A stretch of 64,000 nt of DNA from Haemonchus contortus (taxonomy: Eukaryota > Nematoda > Chromadorea > Rhabditida > Trichostrongylidae). The stretch lies in assembly GCA_000469685.2 (NCBI GenBank), contig LS997562.1, positions 9,996,007-10,060,006 on the forward strand. The letters are read 5' to 3'. This document shows, in pieces, positions 50,049 to 61,500 of this stretch; the stretch's first letter is position 1; each line of letters starts with the position of its first letter. Both the position numbers and the translations under genes were made by a program. Under the pieces are notes generated by a model. The model was given only the letters and a program-made list of their open reading frames with translations, was not told where the DNA came from and searched no databases.

Positions 50049-53000
50049 CTATTTACGGACAGGTCTGAGCGGACGTCCTTCGTTATCGGATGCGATGATG
50101 TGTGACAGGACTTCGTCACTGATTCTTATGTTCCTGGGTGCACCCGAAGCCGGTCGCAGAATTGATTTTGGAGTCTGAAATGAAAGTCATCAGTAATCAG
50201 TCAACCAACATGATGGACTGAACTCGGAACACCATTCGAAAGACCTATAATGACCTTACACTTGTACTGCAGAGGTTTCAGTGGAGTTGCGGCCCAGCGC
50301 TCATGATAGTTCGATATAATATTTTACCTACCCGCACCTCAGCTTGGGGATTTGGCGATGGGGGTGGTGGCATAAGGAAGAAGCAGGAAAACATAGTCGA
50401 GGTGATTCGTTATGGAACTCGTACTGGGTGTGAGGTAATTTTGGGGTATAGAAGTTCGAGCAGAGCAGGAACGCGCATATTCTGGCCTCTGTTCAATGCG
50501 TTATAAGCATATGAGTCGGCTGCCAGTGCTGTCAGTGCGTAAGGACCGGGTTACTACGCTTGGCCCTGGCTGGCGCGTGCACGAGGAACCCTGGTTCCCT
50601 TTGTTGCAGATGAAGGGTCTAGCAGGACTAACCGAAACCGCGACTCCTCTGACAACCTACCTTCGACAGGTTGGCGGCAGCGAGTGATCCGTTTACGAAA
50701 AATTTAGGGTAACCTTTTTTGTCGGGAATTCATAGAACTACTCTAGAATAAAGCGATAACAAAGAAAAAAGCGCAAAAAACGATGAACAAAAAGAAATAG
50801 AAAGGGTCAAAAAAGAGCTGGAAAGGGGGGTTGGACGAGTTTCACATTGGAAGAACGGCGGTTAAGGGAGTGTTCGGGCGAGCGCACGAAGGCGATGCAA
50901 TGTCTGTAACAGAAGACAACACAACCAATTTGCCTAACAATCTAACTGGCAGACTCTGGCAATTTGCCAACCACCTTATCGATTTTTCACCAACTTCGCT
51001 CCAATGCCAAAGTGGTGAACGGCAATTAGATTTCGAGGGGCGGAGGGCGACCGTGGCTCACTCTCCGGCCTCTTATTGTGCCCTATCCAAACCATTTCCG
51101 ACCTCTTTCCTGCACAAATGGTATCAGAGGGGACGTCGAGTTCAAACCATGTGTGAATCTCCGATACCATTTTTTCGTGAACAGTGCCTTTAAGGTCTGT
51201 AGAAAAGAGAATCACATGATTAAGGACGAGTCGTTGTGCTCGGGCGGTCTTTTGCCCTGTCCATTCCATTCCATTCCATTCCGAGGGCCCTGATCTTTTT
51301 TTTACCAATCTTGGTGATGAGATCACAGACATAACCCCGAAAATTTGTTTTCGTACGTTGTTTGTATGTGTATGTTTCTCCCGGCCCGTATAAAATGCTT
51401 CCAGGTCATCTTCGTCGTAACATGACTTCGACGCTGAAGAGTGAGCATTGTTACAGCCACAGGTGAGTCACATATCCCCAATTGCAGTCGTCCAATTTGG
51501 GTTCCCATTGTTTCGTGTGAATCAATGTTCATGACCATGTATCTGGTTGTTGACTAGACCCCCCACATCGCTGACACCTTTGCCGTCGCATGTTTCATGG
51601 AACATTTTTCTGCGATGTCGGAGGCGGCGGAGGGCGGACAAGTTGTAAGCTATAAAGTCAAAGAGAAAGATGTAGGTGTTGGGAGGCACATTACCACTGA
51701 TCAAAACCCATAAACACAAAGTATCGATGTAATCCGAATGATATACCTATGCCTGGAAGGCGACAGGCAGATGGACTCAGGATTTCTTGGAGCCGCATAT
51801 CCACCACCATCTCACTTTTTTTTCAACACGAGCAAAGTGTAATCCTATTCAGTTTTACGATGCTGTTGTATGTGAAAAAATCCTCGAATGCTCTCTGAAC
51901 AGGATTCAAATCACTGTTTTACAGCTATGAGATACATGTGAGACCGTTGTACCACAACACGAACAGCGAGACGAACTCCCGGTGTCGGCTCGAACAGCTT
52001 CCGGGATGAATCGAAGAACGCATTGATCCTGTTGTCAGGTAAGAAAAGTTGTTCCACAGCCTATTTATCAAAATGTGTTGGCTTTCGGGTTGGTCTCCCC
52101 CCGTTTAAACTGAAGGGAGTACACTGCTGCAGGTAGGTAGGTAGGTGACTTTTCCTCAGTCGATATCAAGCTCTTCCCACTGGTGTCTCTCTACTAATCG
52201 GTAACACCTCAAGTTTCGGTCTGAGTAGTGGTCAGCTGATCAGAACTGAAATTAGTGGAGTAGAGTCAAAGCTGATGAGTAGTGTGGATGTCGAGCTTTA
52301 TCTTCAAATTTTTCCACTCAGCTTTGTTGTAACATTCCGTCTTTCCAAAGAAAGAAAGGTGGGAAAGACAAAGTGTCCTTCCCCCTATAGAGCAAAAACT
52401 TCAGTTGGTCAGCCAACTTCCTTTGCTCCATGAAACTATGACGATGCCAGGAGGAAATCACGAATCTGATAAAGTTAGTTCCACCGACTATTCTTTCCCA
52501 TACACGAGAATTTCCCTCAGAGCTCTCGAACCTTCCGAGCTTCTTAACAAAGAGAAGAAGTGTTTTGTCCTCGAATCTAAAGCACACTATTACTGACTTT
52601 GAAGAACAGGCTACTAGTTTTTAAACTTGTCCTTGTCTGTAATTCTTTCCATCCGGAGGAGTAGGACAGCTCCCGATATGAATACTTTCTGGATTCCTTG
52701 TTAGGTTGAACCTGTGATCATCAGAGATAGCTTAAGGATTGCTCACTGGCCTAGATAGAGTAACGGGTAACGGGAGTCTCAGAAACGATCGGCCGAGGGC
52801 CACACCCAAAGACGGTCGAACTCTGGTGGCGTTGTAGTGGCTGTAGAGGATGCACCATTCGCACAGAGACGCACACGTTGCACGTAGACAGCTTACTGAG
52901 CCAGCTTCAAGCAATCGCATCCATATTTGGATATCTCTTCCGAATACCACTTTCATGCAACTTTCGTCGTCACACTCTCGTCGAATCCCTAATTTTACTA

Positions 53001-56000
53001 CTTTTTAGGCCGTCCATGTTCTAAGATATCTGTTCAATTATTTGTCTGACACTAGGCACCCTAAATTCATAGGGAACCGTGCCTTTGGGAGCACAAATGA
53101 TGTTCTTGCCTCAGGGACGGCTCTACGATGACATGAAGCCTTTTTGGAATCTTTATGGCTCAACACCCCTTACCCACAAAGGTTGCATTGTGAGAGACGG
53201 TTACATTTTATTCGTAAGGTTGATCTGACGATTCAGATGTCTAAGTAAAAGCACACTAATCACACTGACTGATTCAAGATATTTGTTATGCAGTTGGAAC
53301 CGAAAATTTTTAGAGTGCCGAGTTAGGGATAAAATGGGTAGTTCATAAGTTATGGAGGTAATGGTCGGACTAGATCGCATATGATTGCGGCTCTTTCCCT
53401 TTTGTGGGAGAAGATCAGGGAGCGGCTAAGTTCGAGGCACCTACTTCTAACGAACCGCGGTAACACGTTTCCACCCCTACCACCAATCCCATCCCTAGTC
53501 GGTTTTTTCGAATGAGCATCTTCGGGAGTCACCATCGCTTTTTGTTATGTATAAACCCTCTTCTCCCTGTCATTAAGTCCGCGTCGTTGCAGGGTCCGCT
53601 GTACTTGTCAGCTGCCTCCACTTGTTTCTATCTGCGGCATCTTCTGCTTTTACTTTGGCGACAGCGCGATCCTTCTTTATCATGATCCGCCACCTATTCT
53701 TGGGGGCGATTCGTGGTCGCTCGCCTTAAGCCTCGAATTCCATTGCCTACTATATTGGATGATTCTGTGGCCTTCTCAAAACATGTGCGTACCCTCATAG
53801 ACGCCGCTCTCTCATCTTCAGTTGCTCAGGAACTGTGCGTAACTGAACTGACGTCTTCGCTTCTGATCCACTTCAGTCTCGTCCAACCGCAGGCCCATCT
53901 TAGCATCCTCATATCATCAAAATCATGCGGTTTTTCACGAGTCTTGCCTACGGGCCGGTACTTGCTGCCGTGGAGCCGTATTATCATTTATATCAGTAAC
54001 TAGAGGATTCACTCCAGTTCTGTCCAACACAAAGCTTTCTTCCATGCTGAGACCATCAGTGAAGAAGCTCAACGGTGAGTTCCATTGCAACCTTGAAGTA
54101 ATCAGAAGGGCAGCGTTTTATTTTTTGTTCAACTGCTAGGCCAGCTCTTTGCACAAAAAATTCTTAACCCCTTGCCTCATGGATCCCTCACTGTTCCTGA
54201 AGATATGTACGCTGTTTACAGACATCGGAAAGCTTCTAGGACTTATTTATCGAACTCATTTTCCCGTTTCTCGGTATTTGTTTCCCATCCAACATTTATC
54301 ACACTTCTTCAATTTGAATGCTTCGCTAGAGCCTCGATGGGATTGCACTTTAGTACGAGTCTTTTCGAGTGTCCCACCTAAGATTCTGTCAAGCGTTTTC
54401 CTCTTAATACTTTCTCTCTCATCAAAATCTTGTTGGAATTCCTCTTTTTCGAAGGGGTTGTTGTCGGGAATTCAGTCAAGCTCGACCCGACCCAGCAAGA
54501 GAACTGAAAGACAGGTGTGTGTCAGGACGTGCCACAATCGTTGACTGTACTAGGTTGCCGCGCCCAACAATTTTTGCTAGACATGTGACGACCCTTCTTC
54601 TGTAAACATAAAAACCTAAAGCTCCTGGAAAGCTCCTGGCGCAACTAATTAAAGCCACCTGCACGATGACCTAACTTTGACATGCTGACCGCAATGGCAT
54701 GTGTTGACCCCATGGCTACCCTAGCAATCGCATCCATGAATGCATTGAAAGAGAGGGAAAACTGCTGACGTGTCGTTGGAAAATTCGGCGAAAGGGAACT
54801 ACCATACTTCTTCCAAATTATTGCCCATAATTTCAGGGATATTCCGTGTTGAAACAACTGGTTCCGATCGAGCAGGTTGGCGTAGGAGGCGGAAACAATC
54901 CATACCATATGATGCCGGGAGCTGCCAGCTTTCTCATAGCCTTTGAAGTATTCTAACCACAACGAACATCGACCTCTCCTAAATGTACCCGTTGCTTATC
55001 AGGTACGTGTCTATTACTTCCTATAGATAGGAGGCCTTTTCATGTTTAGCTTGACATTTGGCCTAAAAAACTCTCCCCGAGAGGTATCAACGCAGAGGTT
55101 TTTGTACAAAAATGTAGCTTTCCCTCGAAGGACTTCATTCATTTTTTGTTGAGCGTTGTCCAGCAGTTCTCCAGCGTGGTCTCAATCAGTGCCTAGCATA
55201 GCTTTGAACTTCGAGTACTTAAACCCCATACTGACCGTTTCGGTACAAAGCGCTCTCTGGGTAGCGCTGGGGCTATTTATAGCAATTCTTCAGCAACTTT
55301 CAATCACTCTGTAAATGAAAGGAATATTATACCGGCTTTGGTTCCTTGACTCTGGCACGTTCACGAGCCAGGATTGCACGTACATCGGAATTCATTTGGA
55401 CAGATGGCGGTTGACAGACCTTGGAAAAAGTCGATCGATGTCAGATTTTTTGGGATTTTTTCAAGTGAGGGGCTACCTGGGTGACGAGAGCCTGTTGTGT
55501 CCAATGTTTTGCTTCCATCGACTCTGGTCGTTCCACCACAGATGTCACCTCTTTCTTTTCCTGAAAGACATTTTGAATTGATATTCATGAGCTGTACAAG
55601 CCTCCGTTTGATTTACACATCTCTCTTGGATCTCTCCCCTTCCCGTTCCTGTTTTATCCCTTTCGACAAACGATTATGTTCGAAATAGAAGAGAAAAATC
55701 TGCTTTTAGTCGTTATTTTATAATCGTTTTATTTATATTTATGTAGTTACATTTATTTTATTTTTTGGGGATGCTGATCAATATGATTTTGTTATCGTCT
55801 AGCTAAGGTATGGACAAGATTCTAAACATACTGACTGACCTGCAGAGATTTGATTAACAGGTCTCTGGCGACATCCTTATCGGTCACAGGTACACCGTCT
55901 ATATCGATAATGTGGTCGCCAACCTGAAATGAAGCTTCCCACGGTCGTCACCGGTGCTACCAGACGCTTATCTTTAAATTGTATTTGTCGAAAATGTTGT

Positions 56001-58576
56001 AAGAAAGATTTTTGTCTGACCTCCCGATTCCACAGGTGAATCGGTTTCGTGTTATCGATTCGCCGCACGCGGCAGTCGCGGGCTAGTTGTCTCGTTATAG
56101 CAGCTCTGACGTTCTTTGTACAACTTGATCGATGAGCATTTATTAATATTGGCAGATTCTACGGCCTTTTTTCTATGCCTGTATCCTTACTAGCTGCACT
56201 GCTTTGCTTCATTCTGCTACATTCTTCGCGCGCAACGTCACTCTCGCCGCGAGCGACCATTTCGATTCAACTGCACTACACCCGTAAATGCAGGCCCACT
56301 TATGCAGTTAGCGACAGTCAAGCGTGTAAGGCGATGGTAACGACCTCAGTCAATAAATGGGCGCTTGTAAACTCAATCCTGGATTTTTGCTTGAACGAGC
56401 TCGAAAAATGAGTAGAAGAGGTGCCTTCGTTACTATCGTGCTTCGGAACTAGCTCACGCCGCGACCATCGCACGCGGCGCGTCAGTCCGCGATTCGGGAC
56501 CGTTTTCATCCCGAGGTCGCAGTCGGCTGCGCCGCGCGGGGTGAGCGACGCGACGTATTTTTGATGGGCGATAGGAACGGGCGTCCCCCAAACAGATTAT
56601 AGCAACCCATCCATGCCAAAGCTTCCCACTGAAGCAATCTGGAGAACTATTGTGACTATCTGTGACGGGCTGATCCTGGATTACGGTATTCAACTAGAAG
56701 GCCTTGAAATTACCTACCTGTAGTTGAGTAGCCGACAATGAGCCGGGATCACTGCGTGAGACAAGTACGCGATTCTGGAAGTGCTTGATACCAAGACCAA
56801 GTTTAGGTCCATGTGGAACCCATACCAATTTCGCCAACTGAAAATTTGTCCTGATCCTAATGGTATTCGATTCGAGAAGAGCTACTGTGGGAGCTCTTAC
56901 AAAGTACTGGAAACCATCCCGTCTTTGAATGAACTTTGCACGCTCCTCAGGAATTCTGAAGCGAGCCTCTAGTTCTTCAGCTTTCTTCTGATCTCTGAAA
57001 CGGCTCACCATTACGAGTTAGTTCGCTATCGAATTGGCCTTGCGATCACGATAACTTCCAGGGTATCTGCTAGGATGGACTAGGAGGGCCAGGTTCAATT
57101 TCAATGTAAACTATCCTTTCGAATGGGACCCTCCACAATTTGCGGTTCATATGGACGTCATAAAGGTATAGTCCACGCTAGCTCTTTCCAGGTTGTGTCA
57201 AATGAGCTAGGGCGCTTCTCCTATCAAGTGTGGGGCAAAGTGGTGAAGTGAAATTGTGAGCCTGAGGATTCCGGCTAAAGTGTAGGGGCACGAACAGTTT
57301 CGAGGTATGGGTATGACGGGTGTGGCGCTCTTCACAGAATGCGAGTCCTCCATCTGCACAGAGGTTACCCTTTTCGCCTATACCGGAGCACCTCCCAGAA
57401 AAAAAATTCCTCATTCCTCCTCGCACCGGTCCCTCTCACTTTGACTTCCCAAAACGCTTGCATCGTGCTCGATTTCCTTGTCTCAATAACCACCACTCTT
57501 TTCATGGGTCCCACCAAGATTAGTGTGTACGGTAATGACTAATATCCAATCACCTTATTATAGTGAGTATCGCTACTGGTGGAGCAAAGCGGAGTGCTTT
57601 AAAAAAATTGTTTTGATCAGAAATCGGTTGTCCGTTTACTTTGAGAATTTGATCGCCAACCTGAAAAGCTTTCGAATGATCTCAACCTAATTAAGCTCAG
57701 GATAATCCAATCACACGTATGATAGATATCTCTTAAGAATAACTATCATTCTATACTGGCATCACGACGATTGTGGGTTGAATCGGGAACAAGTGCGAAA
57801 ATTTAGGAAGGAACCGGTTTTTACAGTAATCTTATCGTAAAGTAAAATGCATTGGCCGCAGACCTTCACGGATACCACGTTGCATTCTACGTCATAACCT
57901 TATCAAACTGTTTTCTTCGATGTACTCCTAGGGCAAAGACCCCTAGGTCTCGTCGAGCATCTTCTGTGGCGGTTTGTGATTTAGCCCTTCGCTCCAGAGA
58001 ATCAGAGCCCTAAATTAGAAACGGCGTGCAGCCCGGATATGTGCCCTTAGGTCTGAATGCCACAACCCTTCATTTGTTATGCACGTACTTGGCGCACGAC
58101 GCTCACTCCCCCATAATTCGTTTTGATGCACCCCATCAGCAACCCGATTTAGTGGAGCTGCGGCACCTTGACAGTGGAAGCTGTCGCTGTCGCTATGGAA
58201 GTCTGTCGTCTGCCGCCAAGTATGAACGCAACTGGCCAGTCTGACGATACCATTCTCTACCATTCTCAATTGGCTGTGTTTTGAAAGCTTTGCGAAGAGT
58301 ACAAAAACAAGGAAAAACGTTTTCTTATCAAACACTCCCATGATGCATGTGTAGCAGAGGTGGATGCTCATCGTACGAGTTGCCCCACGCCTCTAACAAT
58401 GTTGCAACTGGGCCAGCGTCATAACTTCAATCTCACTGTAGCGTCAGAACATCGAGTTGACGTACCTTCAATTTACCTTCAGAAATGGTACCGCCCTGTA
58501 TTTTAGTAATAATAAGCTTATCGTTAGGTGTCGCTCCAAGTGGTTCCCCTTCTTCCATGGGGATTTCAATATCCAT
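50049..58576 (-). CDS. Two-PDZ-domain protein, copy B
   Basis: Minus-strand exons: 58576-58466, 57660-57554, 56994-56718, 55923-55840, 55560-55477, 55419-55333, 50174-50049 (TAG). They total 876 bases, exactly in frame, 291 residues, beginning [22 protein letters not shown] 1 spans about residues 5-72 and PDZ 2 about 128-192 ([17 protein letters not shown] ... [18 protein letters not shown]). Between them is a charged helix ([20 protein letters not shown]). The C-terminal third is basic with a conserved end ([13 protein letters not shown]). PDZ domains bind C-terminal peptides of partner proteins, so a scaffold role is likely. The architecture recalls the C. elegans sperm-meiosis PDZ proteins SMZ-1/SMZ-2, but I cannot confirm orthology. 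A copy lies 5.7 kb downstream. The last intron is 5.2 kb and full of repeats. Confidence 0.85.
50819..51195. repeat. Interspersed repeat copy in the last intron of PDZ copy B
   Basis: It begins GGAAAGGGGGGTTGGACGAG and ends TTCGTGAACAGTGCCTTTAA, as do parts of the copies at 1720, 7300 and 10615. No gene. Confidence 0.5.
51196..55332. other. Intronic stretch of PDZ copy B without recognised gene
   Basis: Several minus-strand frames are open (for example 54645-54962, containing [18 protein letters not shown]) but match no family known to me and have no supported splice context. A GGTA run lies at 52133-52146. Confidence 0.35.
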
Positions 58577-58590
58577 TTGCTCTCCACCCT
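58577..58590 (-). promoter_or_regulatory. Probable spliced-leader acceptor of PDZ copy B
   Basis: On the minus strand the acceptor CCTTCAG is followed by the 12-base leader GGTGGAGAGCAA and then the ATG. Such a short distance from acceptor to start codon is typical of trans-spliced nematode genes. Copy A has a similar but weaker site (ACTTAAG). Confidence 0.5.
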
Positions 58591-58599
58591 GAAGGATTA

Positions 58600-61500
58600 T
58601 ATGCGATGCCACACTTTATAGCTGGGTCATTCCGACGCCATAAATCTGAACCCACCTCTTTACTAGACATGGTGAGCACAGAAGTTGGAGTGAGCCGACC
58701 GTAAATAAAACACCAGTCCTAAAAGTGAGACCAACTTTTACTCGTACCAGCAGCTTCTCATTGATATGGATGATTGATATCTTACAGTCGAGTACTCTAA
58801 ACAAAGATACAATGCTCGGTTAGAGGGTATCTTTGGGTTGCTCATTGCTCTTCTTTACCACGCAGAACTGTTGGGAGAAGGAGTTGCACCAATCCCGGGC
58901 AGGTATCTCTCCGCACCTCATCTTTTTCACTTGCCCGATGTCGCTATTTCTATCTGATTTAAAGAAAAGTGCCATTTAACACACTGTGGGTAGGACGATA
59001 CTTTCTTCATGCACGCTAGTGCGGAGAGGAATTCGGAGTTCCTAGCTCTATCAACGGACGCAGATCAGGTGGCGCGGTTGCTTACGCCAGGCCAGGTAGG
59101 CTGGACATGTTCTGCGAGTTGTGATAGCCGTCCGGAACGGTTACTGAGTGCATTCTTTTGAAGCTTAGCGCTCCTTCTGCTCAAGAACTGTGTGAAAGAG
59201 CTGAAAAGACCTATTTTTTCCGCCGACCACTCAATTGCTGATGTTGGATCACGCAGTTGACGCCGTCCTGGATTGTTGTGGTTCTGGTATTAGGCCTGTT
59301 CAATGGCTAGCGTGAGGGATGCTCAAAATGGTGTGTTTGTGCTCCAAAACAAGTCTTGTACCATTTAGTTGACTCGACCCTAGAGGATTGGAAGATTAGA
59401 GCGGTCTGGTTAGATGTCGGTAGTGGATTATCTGGGAGGTTATCGGTAGTGGAGTCGATTTTCTAACTACATATATGGTAGGGTTGTCAACTGACGCTAC
59501 CTCACCTGCGGCTCGCGGTGATTCTTCCTCTCACCAGCAATCTCTCCTGCGTACAGGTAAAAAGTATGTTTGCACAATGCTCATCGGAAGTATGAGGTGG
59601 ATGAGGTCTTCTCGTGTTTGACCAATCCCGTTTTGGGGTGCACCCCTGCATTTGACTGCCAATGAGAAACATTGGGGAATTTTGAACACGAACACTTCTA
59701 CTACCAGTTAGCCGACGCTGGTAGGGACTGGCCTAGCCGGCCAGGACTGTTGGCAGTAATCGGTTCGTTCCTGCTGGGAATCGTAGTGGGAGAGACCGAG
59801 CAGAAGGGTGAAAAATTGATCTTCCATCGTCTTCCCTCACAAATCTTCTCGCCCTCGAGAATGGCCTCGTTGGTTCAACTTGCGTCGACTCAAAAACTCG
59901 CAAACTACCGACGCCATCTTTTTTGATCCTCCGGGTGCTATAGAGCATTGACAAACGACCACCATCCGACCAACGCCACCATTTTACTCATTTGCCAATG
60001 GCGGGTTAATCCAGAGGCTTTTCGTGGAGGGATCATTGGTGATGAATGACTTTGGATGTTAAGCCGAGATGGATAGCGGCCAACAAGTTGACTGGCTGTG
60101 TTGAGTCCCTGAAAGATTTTCCAGCCCAGACATACGACTGACGTTACTGATTCTGCTGGCAGATTTGGAGGAGAGCGTGCTGAAGAGGTGCTTAGGAATT
60201 GACAGCTGAAGTGTCTCCAGGGAGCCCATAGGCCACTTCGGCTAGCAGCAAATCTCTCCATCGCCCATCATCCATTCACAGCTTCAGCGTGACAATCCGT
60301 CTTTGTTTTCCATCTTCGTCATATTCATGTCAATTAGGGAAACCCTTAGTAATAAAAAAGGGCGTCAGTCCCTAGCCGTTTTCTGGTAGCATAAAAAGTA
60401 GTGGAGCGTTATGCTGGACCTTTTCCTCCTATGATCATTCCCCCATTATGGGAGCCACCACTTTACCCTTCGCTAGTGGGCGAGATTGGGTGAAGTCCCG
60501 CAGTTTACGTGTCATATTTCACTTCTTCACTCTCCGGGCTCAACCCTTCTTGGGTTTGATTCACCCGGAGGATGAAGCCTGCTAACGGAGTCTGTGACAG
60601 GGAGGGTCGTGTATGGGGATAGGGCATGTCGTATTTTCCAAATGTACAGAGGGATTTTTAATCAAGGATTGGACTGATTCCTGGGAAGTGTTTCTGTTTG
60701 AGATGTTTCATGTCTTCCGCTGGCTCCGGTTACTTCCACAGTTCCACGCACCGACATTTCTTCAGTGAGAGGAGAGACGTTTTCCACGTTTTCCACCATG
60801 TCCTGTGTGTCCTTGTTCACAGTCAATTCGGTTCTTGACAACAATTTCAATTCGGTTCTCGGTTGCTTCACAGCTCCCATAGACCATATATAAGGATCTG
60901 CTCCCGGACCGGAATCTTCTCCCGAGATTCAAGGGATATATAGCCATATCTGTATAGCATTACCTTGGTGGTAGTGGGGTCGCATCCACCGTCCCTTCGC
61001 AAAGGGTAATTGAAGTGTACGTTGAGATATTTCACTTAACGTAATGTCGACGGGTCAATTAGCTTTGGCTACCTGTAATGCTGTAATCCCGGATACATCA
61101 GTGGTACCAGTTACCATTAGGATACGCTGTTGTAAAGACACCGGCGAAGGGCAGATGCACTCCTTTAAAGTCGGTCATTCTCGGCTTCTCAAGGGCAGCC
61201 GCCAGCCAGCTGCGAATATGACGTTCGTTGTCATTCCTTGTCTATTCTCCAGCCTTCCGCTCGTCATGCCACAGGCCGGCCGCCTTAGTTGATTGAGGTC
61301 CATAGGGCCAGTGAGTGTGTCGCCGCTGCGATATGTAAATCGTGTTATTGAATGGTGTTTGTTGGAAGATGTGGACCCTGCATATCGCGATGGGTCGGGT
61401 CGACGAAGACGCAAAACCGGTGCCGTCATCAGAACATACTTTCAGCCAGCTTGAAAACCTATAAACCTATCAGTTTTACAAAAAAAATTCCAAATTCATG

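Noticed and set aside
54645..54962. 105-residue minus-strand open frame
   Set aside because: No motif recognised and no splice sites or start context. It lies in a repeat-rich intron.
59672..60261. Open frames of 73-107 residues on both strands
   Set aside because: Overlapping frames on opposite strands with no recognisable domain; random openness is the simpler explanation.
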